Source: JBJTUH01 sp044346175 (GTDB lineage Bacteria; Cyanobacteriota; Vampirovibrionia; Vampirovibrionales; JAJTHC01). From it: DNA of 59,568 nt. Shown here one piece after another: positions 44,303 to 52,854 of this stretch; the first letter of the stretch is position 1, and each line of letters opens with the position of its first letter. The DNA is taken from positions 1 to 59,568 of the forward strand of contig JBIIZQ010000013.1 in assembly GCA_044346175.1 (NCBI GenBank). Direction: 5' to 3'. The position numbers were made by a program, and so were the translations under genes. The notes under the pieces were generated by a model. That model was given only the letters and a program-made list of their open reading frames with translations, did no database searches and had not been told where the DNA came from.

Positions 44303-44947
44303 TGCTTATGAATGGTATTTTTACAAAGGTTGCTCATTATTATAGCTTGTGAATATGTTTTTTGACGTAATACTGATATATTCTTTAGGGTTTCCTGATA
44401 AGTTCTTGGTAATGACATTACGTTTTTTTCATCGTGCCGTATTTCTCATCATGCCAATGTCATGAGGTAGCAACTGTGTCAATAGTATCAGCTTTCAGTA
44501 GGAATGATGATGCAAGGTTTTTTTACGTCATACCGATGCAAATCGGTATCCATCCCTCGTTGATACTGCAAGTCCTCTGGATGCCGACTTCCGTCGGTAG
44601 GGACGGTAGTTTGAGGACATGTAGGGCTTTCACCCTCTCCCCCAGCCCCTCCCCCTTGAAGTGGGAGGGGAGTATGTCGTCATACCGATGCAAATCGGTA
44701 TCTACTTCTCGTTGATACTGCAAGCCCTCTGGATTCCGACCTGCGTCGGAATGACGTTGTAAGATGATTGAAACGGTAGCGGGAGGGATGTAAGTGGTTT
44801 TTGTGTATTCATGACACTTGTTTGAACTTACCTGTTTTTATATAAACATCACCTGAAAGGTTTTTCCTTAAAAGCTTGTATATTGAGGTGGTAGGTTAAC
44901 AATTGATTTGTGTATGGCAATAATAATACTCAGGAGATACTTACATC
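44303..44947. repeat. 645-bp repeat-rich intergenic region
   Basis: Contains ATACCGAT-type palindromes at 44530-44549 and 44682-44701, both with the GATGCAAATC centre. It also has an ATTCCGAC-type palindrome at 44733-44752 and a diverged one at 44581-44600. The two ATACCGAT copies are each followed by a similar TCGTTGATACTGCAAG segment, so a ~70-bp unit is duplicated. A C-rich/G-rich imperfect hairpin lies between (about 44631-44672). I see no gene except the micro-gene that starts at 44948. Confidence 0.75.
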
Positions 44948-45106
44948 ATGATTGGTATTCAAAATAAACCTTTTTTAGTGGCAGATGGTCCTGCAAAGCC
45001 AGCTCCAAAGCCAAAGCCTTCTGCTCCAAAGCCAACGCCTACCCCCACACCCACACCCACTACCGACCCTACACCACCCGCACGTGGGGATGGTCGTAGA
45101 GAATAA
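44948..45106 (+). CDS. 52-residue Pro-rich micro-protein with leader motif
   Basis: From ATG 44948 the frame encodes MIGIQNKPFLVADGPAKPAP followed by alternating Pro/Lys/Ser/Thr to a short GDGRRE end. CAGGAGA lies about 10 bases upstream. A long hairpin terminator (45142-45178) follows, so it looks like a complete transcription unit. The start resembles those of the metallopeptidase-like proteins at 48-50 kb (MITLQNNQ; NKPLLIAQKAP). It lacks any globular domain and may be a leader-plus-linker remnant or a functional small exported peptide. Function unknown. Confidence 0.6.
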   Translation: MIGIQNKPFLVADGPAKPAPKPKPSAPKPTPTPTPTPTTDPTPPARGDGRRE

Positions 45107-45141
45107 GGCTGTAGCTTTTGTAAGGTAAAGCCTATCACACT

Positions 45142-45178
45142 AACCGCTTCTTGGCTTTTAAAGAGTCGAGGGGCGGTT
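45142..45178 (+). terminator. Long hairpin terminator after the 52-residue gene
   Basis: AACCGCTTCTTGGCTTTT can pair along its whole length with AAAGAGTCGAGGGGCGGTT using several G-U pairs. It is followed by TGTTTT on the plus strand, 35 bp after the micro-gene stop. Confidence 0.75.
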
Positions 45179-45193
45179 TGTTTTCAGCGTTTT

Positions 45194-46792
45194 TCAAGAA
45201 GTGCTTTGGGTAAGATAGCCTGTTCGGAGGTTTTGTGCTTGGTGTTGAATAGAGGCTTTGTCTGCCTCTGAAAGTTTGGCAAGGTTTTTCACTTGTAAGC
45301 TCATCCTAGGGTTTTTTGCAAGCACGGCTTCATGACGCATGAGATAGTCCCAGTAAAGGGTGGTAAAAGGGCAAGCGATGTCGCCTATTTTTTCGGCGGG
45401 GTTGTAACGGCACCCTGTGCAGTAATTGCTCATGCGTTGAATGTATTTGCCTGTGGCAATGTAGGGCTTTGAAGCCATGATGCCGCCATCGGCAAACTGT
45501 GACATGCCTAACGTATTTGGGAGTTCAACCCATTCAACGGCATCTACATACATGGCTAAGTACCACGCATGAACGGCTTGAGGGTTGACCCTTAATAACA
45601 ATGCAAACAAACCTGTGACCATTAAACGCTGAATATGGTGGGCATACCCGTATGTGAGCGTTTGTTTGAGACTCTGTGCTAGACAATTCATGGCGGTGTC
45701 CCCTGTCCAGTAAAAATCGGGCAAGGGTTGTTCGGCACCCATGGCGTTTTGTTCGAGGTACTCGGGCATTCCTCGCCAGTATACGCCTCGTACATACTCA
45801 CGCCACCCTAGAATTTGTCGGATAAACCCTTCCGTACTGGCTAAAGTGACATGTCCTGACTCATACGCCGTGATGACGCTTTGAATCACATGCCTAGGGT
45901 TGAGCAATTTAAGGTTTAATGCGGCTGAAAGTCTTGCATGAAATAAATAAGGCAGTTCAGTGACTTCACCATTGAGGGGCATTTGCCACATGGCATCTTG
46001 AAAAACACCAAAAGAGGGGAGTCGATGGGTGATGAAGTCTTCAAGGGCTTCTTCTGCTTGTTGAGGGGTTACAGGCCAGTCAAAGGTTTCAAGGTTTAAT
46101 ATCCCAGGGTGGTGTGCGAATCGGGTGTTGACCAGTGTAAGTACTTCTTGTGTGATAGTATCGGCGGGAAAACGTTTGGGCTGAGGGTGTGGTGGTGGTC
46201 CTTGTTTAGGGAACGCTTGACGGTTGTCTGCATCAAAACTCCACTGCCCCCCTTCAGGCGTTTTACCTTGCATTAAAATGTCATGGGTTTGTCGCATAAA
46301 CTGATAAAAAAACGCCATGCGGAGTTGTTTACGCCCATCGGCATGCCGATTAAACGCTTCTAAGGTACACATAAAATGGGTATCCTCTTTCACTTCAAGA
46401 GGCACATCGTGTTCTTGGCAGACCCTTTCAATGGTTTGTTGCACCTGCCATTCCCCTGCTTGAAGCATCAATACGCACTTGGGTTGATATTGTTTGAGTG
46501 CTTGGGTTAACGCACTTTCAAAGGTCTTATGAGGACTATCCGTTTCAAGTCGTTCATAATGTAAGTTCCATCCTTGGGTTTTAAGATGAACTGCAAAGTG
46601 ACGCATGGCGGATAAAAACATTGCAATCCGTGCTTTATGGCTCCATACCTTAGTGGATTCTTCGCTCACTTCTGCCATCCATACCTGTGTTTCGGTGGGG
46701 TCAAGCTGTTGAAGATACGTATGTTTGGGGTCAAGCTGGTCTCCGAGAATAATCAGGAGTTGTTTTTTGAAGCGTGTATTTGGCATCGTCAT
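45194..46792 (-). CDS. FeS-type photolyase/cryptochrome (FeS-BCP, PhrB-like)
   Basis: Cryptochrome/photolyase-related flavoprotein of the iron-sulfur bacterial group, whose members repair (6-4) photoproducts or sense light. From ATG 46792 it has about 532 residues. LLIILGDQLD opens the antenna domain; the FAD domain includes ILGWREYVRGVYW, YGYAHHIQRLMVTGLFALL, and the WVELPNTLGMSQFADGG signature. Four Cys suited to a 4Fe-4S cluster are seen: one in MNCLAQ, two in NYCTGCRYNP and one in IACPFTT. The frame opens at TTG 46814-46816. It follows a cysteine desulfurase gene on the same strand with almost no gap. Confidence 0.93.
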   Translation of the reverse strand: MTMPNTRFKKQLLIILGDQLDPKHTYLQQLDPTETQVWMAEVSEESTKVWSHKARIAMFLSAMRHFAVHLKTQGWNLHYERLETDSPHKTFESALTQALKQYQPKCVLMLQAGEWQVQQTIERVCQEHDVPLEVKEDTHFMCTLEAFNRHADGRKQLRMAFFYQFMRQTHDILMQGKTPEGGQWSFDADNRQAFPKQGPPPHPQPKRFPADTITQEVLTLVNTRFAHHPGILNLETFDWPVTPQQAEEALEDFITHRLPSFGVFQDAMWQMPLNGEVTELPYLFHARLSAALNLKLLNPRHVIQSVITAYESGHVTLASTEGFIRQILGWREYVRGVYWRGMPEYLEQNAMGAEQPLPDFYWTGDTAMNCLAQSLKQTLTYGYAHHIQRLMVTGLFALLLRVNPQAVHAWYLAMYVDAVEWVELPNTLGMSQFADGGIMASKPYIATGKYIQRMSNYCTGCRYNPAEKIGDIACPFTTLYWDYLMRHEAVLAKNPRMSLQVKNLAKLSEADKASIQHQAQNLRTGYLTQSTS

Positions 46793-46822
46793 GCTCTGTT
46801 TCAGGGAGGGGTTCAACAGTGG

Positions 46823-48037
46823 TTATGATGAAGACACTTTTGCCAAGATGCGTTGCAATGCGGTGATAACCACGGGAATCTCATCAGGTGTGTTGCCTAT
46901 ACCGAGGCTGAATCTTATAGAAGATTGTGCCTGCACGAGTGGTACGCCCATGGCAAGCAGTGCATCGGACGGGGCAAGGGATGTGCTGTGACATGCACTT
47001 CCGCTTGAAACGGCAATCCCCTTGAGGGCTAGTTTGAGGACGAGTGATTCGCCTTCAATCGGGTAACGTTCGCCGTGCTTTGTGTGGGTAAAAGCGTAGT
47101 TTAAATGTCCGGGAAGCCGTTGCGTGAAGTCTTGGCTTCCGTGAATGGTTGCCCAAGGTGCAAGGACTGTCATCACGGCTTCATGAAGGCTTGTGCCTAG
47201 CTCTTGAAGGTGTGTTGCATGTGCTTGTAAATGTTTGTGGCAGTAAGCTAAAGCGGTGCTTGTGCCAAGGAGTCCTGCCGTATTTTCAGTGCCGGGACGC
47301 AGGCTATATTGCTGTCCACCACCATACATGAGAGGCTCAGGGTGTGGTGCATCAGGCGCTATCAATAAAATCCCTGTACCTTTAGGTCCATAGAGTTTAT
47401 GACCCGAAAAACTCAGATAATCTACCCCAAGGTGTGTCATGGATACTGGGATTTTTCCTACCGTTTGTACCGCATCTGTATGGAATAAGCCCCCATGGTT
47501 TTGGGTTTGTTTTGCAAGGGTTTGAATCGGTTGAATACTGCCCACCTCATTATGGGCGTGCATCACGGAAACAAGTCCAATACGGTCGCCATGGCGGGTG
47601 AGGCATGTTTCAAGGGCTTCAGGCGTGACAAACCCAGCTTCAGTGACAGGGATGCACTCATGGATAAACCCTTCATGCCGTGCAAGATGTTGGGCGGGTT
47701 CAAGTACGGCAGGATGCTCAAAGGCACTCGTGAGGATGACGTTTCTATGTCGGGTTTCAGGATTTTGCTTTAAAGCACGCATGACTCCAAGCACCGCAAG
47801 GTTATCGGCTTCAGTGCCACCGCCTGTTAAAATTCCGAGGCTGCCTTCAGGGGCTTCCAAAGCGGTATAAATACTTTGCCAAGCTTGCTGTATGGCTTGT
47901 TTGGCTTCTTGTCCCAAACGGTGCAGGCTGGAAGGGTTTCCAAAACCACGCTCTGGGTTGTAAGTCGCCATCGCCTCAAGTACCGTTGGGTGTGGTGGCG
48001 TGGTTGCAGCGTGGTCGTAGTAAATGGTTTTGGGCAT
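46823..48037 (-). CDS. iscS: Cysteine desulfurase (IscS/NifS family)
   Basis: PLP enzyme releasing sulfur from cysteine for Fe-S clusters and tRNA thiolation. 404 residues. Motifs: YYDHAATTPPHPTVLEAM at the start, LTGGGTEADNLAV, HAHNEVGSIQPI, the PLP-lysine SFSGHKLYGPKG, RPGTENTAGLLG and the catalytic Cys in SSGSACHSTSLAPS. No iscU, iscR or iscA follows. Instead its stop (46823) is 30 bp from the first ATG of the FeS photolyase, or 6 bp from an upstream TTG. The symbol follows the family; NifS-like paralogs cannot be excluded. Confidence 0.92.
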   Translation of the reverse strand: MPKTIYYDHAATTPPHPTVLEAMATYNPERGFGNPSSLHRLGQEAKQAIQQAWQSIYTALEAPEGSLGILTGGGTEADNLAVLGVMRALKQNPETRHRNVILTSAFEHPAVLEPAQHLARHEGFIHECIPVTEAGFVTPEALETCLTRHGDRIGLVSVMHAHNEVGSIQPIQTLAKQTQNHGGLFHTDAVQTVGKIPVSMTHLGVDYLSFSGHKLYGPKGTGILLIAPDAPHPEPLMYGGGQQYSLRPGTENTAGLLGTSTALAYCHKHLQAHATHLQELGTSLHEAVMTVLAPWATIHGSQDFTQRLPGHLNYAFTHTKHGERYPIEGESLVLKLALKGIAVSSGSACHSTSLAPSDALLAMGVPLVQAQSSIRFSLGIGNTPDEIPVVITALQRILAKVSSS

Positions 48038-48220
48038 GTGGAAAACATCGCCTCATCAGGCAAAATGAAGAGATAAATCGATAGACAGGGAAGGTATCGT
48101 GGTGATTGCACTTGGGGGTGATTGCACTTGGGGGTGATTGCATTGTATGTATCATCTATCCCACATGACGAGAAATCAAGTCATGGGTGTTTTGTTTCAT
48201 GGCTATTCTCTTTCAAATAG

Positions 48221-48252
48221 GACAAGGGTGGACCTCATAGTCCACCCTTGTC
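48221..48252 (-). terminator. Hairpin downstream of the HExxH trio
   Basis: GACAAGGGTGGAC pairs perfectly over 13 bp with GTCCACCCTTGTC around CTCATA. It lies 23 bp after the last gene of the trio. On the minus strand it is followed by CTATTTG, a weak U-tract. Confidence 0.75.
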
Positions 48253-48275
48253 AAAATCAAGATTAAGTCTGATTT

Positions 48276-48809
48276 TTAAAATCTGCCTTGGCACATGGTA
48301 CCATATTCTGGTAGCGAGGCGGCATTTGGGAAACGTTTTGTAAATCCAGGAATGGCTTTGCTTAAAAAGGCATAGCGTTTTTTCTCGGCAGGGACTTCGT
48401 ATTTGCAACGGTCTTTTTCGTAGGTTGCATTAAAGGCAGCATCCGTTTTGAATTGCTGTGCTTGTTTCACATGTTCGTATTCATGTAATAAAGTACCTGC
48501 TTCAAAAATGAGTTTTTTCTGAGCTTCGTTCATCTTGAAATCATGACCGTATAACTGGAGGGATTGGTCAACAATATTGGGGTTTACTTGCACTGAAGGA
48601 GGGCGCCCCGAGCCTCCTCCTTGACTGGGTAAATTGTTGTTAAAGTACATGCCTACGTTGTTGGGGATTGAAAACCCATGCTTTTGTAAAACACCTCTTA
48701 CTTGTGCGGCACGTTGTGGGTTGTTACTAGCTGCTTGAGCGACGAGCATGTGCGTTTCTCGTTTAGGCATGGTCTCTACTTTGGGCTGATTGTTTTGAAG
48801 GGTTATCAT
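48276..48809 (-). CDS. HExxH small protein A of a tandem trio
   Basis: 177 residues. The candidate zinc site HEYEH is at 109-113 (TLLHEYEHVKQAQ). It is followed 22 residues later by CKYEVPAEKKRYAFLSKAIP (135-154), where Glu138 or Glu142 could complete the site, and a second Cys at 173. RGVLQKHGFSIP (38-49) is the conserved N-terminal element. No signal peptide. The N-terminal MITLQNN...HMLVAQAAS contains the leader-like motif shared with its neighbours. I know no named family with this combination; a zinc peptidase or effector is an inference from HExxH. Confidence 0.7.
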   Translation of the reverse strand: MITLQNNQPKVETMPKRETHMLVAQAASNNPQRAAQVRGVLQKHGFSIPNNVGMYFNNNLPSQGGGSGRPPSVQVNPNIVDQSLQLYGHDFKMNEAQKKLIFEAGTLLHEYEHVKQAQQFKTDAAFNATYEKDRCKYEVPAEKKRYAFLSKAIPGFTKRFPNAASLPEYGTMCQGRF

Positions 48810-48892
48810 GGGCTTTAGGTTACTCCTGTCATGCGCTATTAAAAAGTGTTATTGAATGGTGACTTTTTACTTACGGTGTCTTACTTATCAAC

Positions 48893-49471
48893 TTACCAAG
48901 CACCCCGCTTTTGGAACTCAGCTTTACACATTTGTTCGTGTTTGCCACCTCTGCCATATTCTGGCATGTCTGCTGGTTTAGGGAATTGTTGTGCAAAGCC
49001 AGGAATTGCTTTTTTAAAAAATGCATGACGTTTGATTTCTGCTGGTACTTCATACTTACAGATATTGGCACCGTACAAGTTATAATAAGCATTATCATCG
49101 CCTGTTTTATTGAAGACTTCTCTGTACTGTTTGATATGCTCCGCTTCATGAATGGTAATGCCTGCGGCGTATACATCAAGTGGTGCATTGTAGTATTTGC
49201 TGGCTCGTTGCATTTGGTTTGGGTTTAAAATGATTTTATCTTGTGTGCTAGGGTTACTGTCTGTTTCAATTTGTCCTTGTGAATTAACACTGCGGTTAAT
49301 CACAATACTTGTATGAGGTGGTACAGGAAACCCATAAGAGTTCAGTAAAGTTCTTACACGTGCTTCGTTGATTTGGGGTTGCCCTTTAGCAGGTGCTTTT
49401 TGCTTGTTTTTGGGCGTAGTTGTTTTTGAGCTTTGTGCTGGTTGAGCCGTAATGAGTGGTGTGCTTTGCAT
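48893..49471 (-). CDS. HExxH small protein B of a tandem trio
   Basis: 192 residues. Starts MQSTPLITAQPAQSS, the leader-like motif, followed by a Lys/Thr/Pro linker (KTTTPKNKQKAPAKG) to about 30. The body repeats the trio pattern: VRTLLNSYGFPVP, HEAEH at 108-112 (TIHEAEHIKQY), CKYEVPAEIKRHAFFKKAIP at 138-157 and a second Cys in MCKAEF. AAAGGAAAG precedes the ATG by about 8 bases. It is separated from A by 83 bp and from C by 56 bp, same strand. Confidence 0.72.
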   Translation of the reverse strand: MQSTPLITAQPAQSSKTTTPKNKQKAPAKGQPQINEARVRTLLNSYGFPVPPHTSIVINRSVNSQGQIETDSNPSTQDKIILNPNQMQRASKYYNAPLDVYAAGITIHEAEHIKQYREVFNKTGDDNAYYNLYGANICKYEVPAEIKRHAFFKKAIPGFAQQFPKPADMPEYGRGGKHEQMCKAEFQKRGAW

Positions 49472-49527
49472 GATGTTACTTTCCTTTAAGGTTGTGTATT
49501 GCTTTTTTATTTTAAAAATAAATATTA

Positions 49528-50067
49528 TTAGTATTTATTAAACTGTCCACGGCAAATGTCTTTGTATTCAACCATATCTTCTGGGCGTTGATTAAAGCTT
49601 GGTACGGCTTTTCTTAAGAAGGCGTTCGCTTTCTTTACGGCAGGTACTTCGTATTTGCATACGTTTGCATTGTAGCGTTGCCCTATCTGTGCGTCCGTAA
49701 GACCCTGCTGCTTCATCTGTTGCCATTGCCCGATGTGGACAGACTCATGAAGCACATTGGCGGCCTCTAACACAGGCTGAGGTACATTGTAATGCGTATT
49801 GGCCGTTTTGATATCCACAGGGTTGATAAACACAGTGCGACTATTGCCATCAATACCACCTTGTTTGTACATGTTGTAATCTACTTTGATGTTCGTGCCT
49901 GCAGGTAAAGGGAACCCATGTTTGTTTAGTAATGTACGAATACGGTTAATACGCCCTGTTTCATCGGGGGCTTTTTGAGCGATGAGCAAAGGTTTGTTTG
50001 TGATGGAGGGTTGTTGAGAGGGGGGTCTGTGTAATGCTTTGCATGGGGTTTGTCTCTTTCGTGTCAT
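49528..50067 (-). CDS. HExxH small protein C of a tandem trio (N-terminus possibly frameshifted)
   Basis: 179 residues as read from ATG 50067. The body has NKPLLIAQKAPDE (24-36), IRTLLNKHGFPLP, HESVH at 107-111 (VLHESVHIGQWQ), CKYEVPAVKKANAFLRKAVP at 137-156 and a second Cys in ICRGQF. The first 15 residues (MTRKRQTPCKALHRP) do not match the paralogs. An overlapping ATGCAAAGC at 50044-50036, the same start as gene B, lies in a different frame. It would join the body if the G6 tract at 50020-50025 were one base shorter. The true start is therefore uncertain. Confidence 0.68.
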   Translation of the reverse strand: MTRKRQTPCKALHRPPSQQPSITNKPLLIAQKAPDETGRINRIRTLLNKHGFPLPAGTNIKVDYNMYKQGGIDGNSRTVFINPVDIKTANTHYNVPQPVLEAANVLHESVHIGQWQQMKQQGLTDAQIGQRYNANVCKYEVPAVKKANAFLRKAVPSFNQRPEDMVEYKDICRGQFNKY

Positions 50068-50562
50068 TTGTCTCTTTGTGTGGGTTTGAAATCAGTCGAC
50101 GTATTTACTACAGTGTTATTTTTTTGCTTTAAGCTAATAAATACAACGACCACTCTTTTATTGTGTTAAGGTTCTATTAAATCGTACGCCATATTTTAAT
50201 TGCATTTTTATTAAAAATATGCTAGTTTTAAAATGCAACAAATAAGATTTTGCATATTTTTAGCGGCATACTCTCAAGAGGACGAAGACACGCTTATACT
50301 TGTATCTGCAAACGTCATATGCAATCGCACTGATATGAACTTAGTACGATTGATAACTTTGACATAGCCCACTTAGCCCCTCAAGGGGACGAACACATCA
50401 TGATTCAGCTTGCAAGGGTACCGTTTATTTCACACTTGCTTTGTCTTGTTGCATGAGCATGCTTTGCCTCTCAAGGGGTCATGCAAACACTATCCCCTCT
50501 TTTCCATAAGCTGGAAAAGAGGGGATAGTTTTGATACGTAGCACTGTGAGCTAGAAGATGAA
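50068..50562. other. AT-rich intergenic region upstream of the HExxH trio
   Basis: 495 bp. It contains the terminator of the large exported gene (50490-50528) and presumably the promoter of the trio. The phrase CTCAAGGGG-(T/A)-C occurs twice (about 50376 and 50470) in related contexts, suggesting a degenerate short duplication. No gene seen. Confidence 0.5.
50490..50528. terminator. Hairpin terminator of the large exported protein
   Basis: CTATCCCCTCTTTTCCA pairs perfectly over 17 bp with TGGAAAAGAGGGGATAG around TAAGC, 35 bp past the stop at 50563. Confidence 0.85.
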
Positions 50563-52854
50563 CTACAGACCTAGCTTTGCTTTGAGTGCAGGATTGCTTA
50601 ATACGCCCACTTGATAGTCAAGCGGTAAGAAGCCGCTACATGTTGGGAAGGGGTGGGATAGGTTGAATCTGCTACCACGGTCGCCCAGTTTGAAGACATC
50701 TTCAAGGGTATTAGGTACTTGGAAGCGGTTGTTGTCAGGACGTAAACCCGTTGCAGAAACATCGCCCGTGGTGTTTTTGGGGTCTATCTCTGCAGTCCAC
50801 CAGTCCGCTCTTGCACGCCATAATACTTCTGCTTTACCTTTTCCTGTGTCGCATAAGTCAGGGTAGGCTTTAAGCAAGGCTTCCGTCACAGGTGTTTTGA
50901 AGCTTGTGGCACCTTTCAAGATAGATTGGTTCACTTCAAAGTCAACCGTTGCACCAAGTAATCCTCCTGTTGCAACCCCATTGACAAAGGGCGTGCCTTT
51001 AAAGGTATAGGTTAATCCGAAGGATGAACCTGCTTTACCTCCTTCACGGACAGCAACAAATTGAATATCTTTGCTGACATAGTATAAGAGTTCATTGGTA
51101 TCATCCCACTTGTAAACATCTTTGGTGCCTGTAATGGTGTGCAAGCCGCTTTTCCCTGAAATATCAACACCATCTAAAGTGACCTTACGGATAGGTGTTG
51201 ACTCCTTGGATACAGCATTTGCAGCATCGTATAAACCCTTGTGGGCATCACGCAGTTGTGCCATTAAAGGGATATAGTAATTTTTGACGGTGGCAACATC
51301 GGTACCTAACTTGGCTGCAAGGTCTTCATAGTAATAATAGGTGCCGTTAGCTCCGGGGAGGTCGCCTATTTTTGCTTGGGTGTTGACTTTAAACCCAAGG
51401 AAGTTGTCCTTCATGATGCCAGGACCACTTTCTAAAAGTGGGTCGCCATCAAAGAGGGTACGACACTGCGTTCCAAGATTTAAACTAACCCCCATGAAGT
51501 TGTTTGCAGTGTTGAGGTTGTTTCGGATAACGGCACCATCGCCATTTCGTTCAAACTTTCCGTTGAACACAATTCGGTTGCGGATAAGTTCAATAGGCTG
51601 AGGTTGATAGATAAATAACCCACTGTTAGGACCACCATAGATGAAGAAACCATTTCTCCAGCCATGTCCTGGGGTGTTACAGACAGACAGCCCGACACGT
51701 CCATTGAGTTGAGGTGCCCACCATCCTTTATCACTGCCACCCCCTTTTTCAAGGAGGTCAACGGTTTTGACTTCAGATTTAAGCGTTGGTTGTACACCAG
51801 CGAGATAAAACAGCAAGTATTCAGGTGCTACGCCAAATAATCCTGTGTTGACACCTACAATGGGTTCGTTGTCTTGTCTGAAAAAAGACAGAACGTTATA
51901 GCTAATGTCTTCTTTGGGAATCACAGAGTTGACATTACCGAAGAAAGGCCATTGCACGCCAGGGTTACGTTTGAATAACGCCCCTAAAGATGCGGGGAGC
52001 TTGCCTGCTAAGCTAGCAATCAGTTGCGAATGGGCTTGCAGTTTTTGAAGACTTCCTTGTGAGGGGGTGTTTTCGTCCATACCTACGAAAAGTTTATGAA
52101 CGGTTGCACTATTGGTTTCTTTGATGCTAATCCCGTAACCAACCCCACAATGTACAGGGAAGTTCTCGCTACCGTTCCATGTCCACCATTGTTGGTAAGG
52201 ACGCATTTTTTGCCATCCTCCCGCAAGCGGATTCCCCCACTTGTATTGAGGGTTACAGTCCATGGTACGCTGGTTGATTTGCAACCCAGGGCGTGAATAA
52301 ACATCGGTAATACCGTCACGGTGTAGGTCAAAATGCTCGTAGTTTCTGACTAGGCTTTTGCTATTTACATCGTAACGAAACCCTGTCATACGTGTGTAGT
52401 GAGGGTCGCCATAGCTTCCGCCGCCAGGAATGTTAAAGAGTGGTTGTTCTTCCATCCCATTGAGCCATTGACCAAAAACATAGTATCCTAATCGGGTTGA
52501 GGCAGGCATACTTTCCCAAATGGTTTTCGCAAGGGTGAGTTTGCTGTCATTATCGGTCACATCACCCCGTGAATCTACGTGTTTCACGAGTTCAGAGAGT
52601 TGTGCCTCGGTGCCAGGAAGTGGAAGATTAAACTTGACACTATTTAAGTAGCTTGAACATGGACTTACGGAACTCGTACCCCCCATGAGTGGTTCGGAGT
52701 AGTGCGTCATGGCCGAAACGCATTCGGTGGGAATTAAAATATCCACATTGGCTTGAGCTTGTGAAGGCTTTAAGCCTTGTTGCATCGTTAAGCAGAGCAT
52801 ACTTAAGCCAAGAACGCCTAAAAACTTTTTATCTTTGATGGTGAATTGATTCAT
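50563..52854 (-). CDS. Large exported protein of unknown function
   Basis: 763 residues with a Sec signal peptide (KFLGVLGLSMLCLTMQQGL, likely cleavage after AQA before NVD). The mature protein has about ten Cys, which could form disulfides in the periplasm or outside. Near 140-165 it contains GGGSYGDPHYTRMTGFRYDV, reminiscent of the GDPHxxTFDGxxY core of von Willebrand factor type D domains. The rest shows no motif I can name and no membrane anchor at the C-terminus. A binding or adhesive extracellular role is inference only. It has its own terminator. Confidence 0.7.
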   Translation of the reverse strand: MNQFTIKDKKFLGVLGLSMLCLTMQQGLKPSQAQANVDILIPTECVSAMTHYSEPLMGGTSSVSPCSSYLNSVKFNLPLPGTEAQLSELVKHVDSRGDVTDNDSKLTLAKTIWESMPASTRLGYYVFGQWLNGMEEQPLFNIPGGGSYGDPHYTRMTGFRYDVNSKSLVRNYEHFDLHRDGITDVYSRPGLQINQRTMDCNPQYKWGNPLAGGWQKMRPYQQWWTWNGSENFPVHCGVGYGISIKETNSATVHKLFVGMDENTPSQGSLQKLQAHSQLIASLAGKLPASLGALFKRNPGVQWPFFGNVNSVIPKEDISYNVLSFFRQDNEPIVGVNTGLFGVAPEYLLFYLAGVQPTLKSEVKTVDLLEKGGGSDKGWWAPQLNGRVGLSVCNTPGHGWRNGFFIYGGPNSGLFIYQPQPIELIRNRIVFNGKFERNGDGAVIRNNLNTANNFMGVSLNLGTQCRTLFDGDPLLESGPGIMKDNFLGFKVNTQAKIGDLPGANGTYYYYEDLAAKLGTDVATVKNYYIPLMAQLRDAHKGLYDAANAVSKESTPIRKVTLDGVDISGKSGLHTITGTKDVYKWDDTNELLYYVSKDIQFVAVREGGKAGSSFGLTYTFKGTPFVNGVATGGLLGATVDFEVNQSILKGATSFKTPVTEALLKAYPDLCDTGKGKAEVLWRARADWWTAEIDPKNTTGDVSATGLRPDNNRFQVPNTLEDVFKLGDRGSRFNLSHPFPTCSGFLPLDYQVGVLSNPALKAKLGL

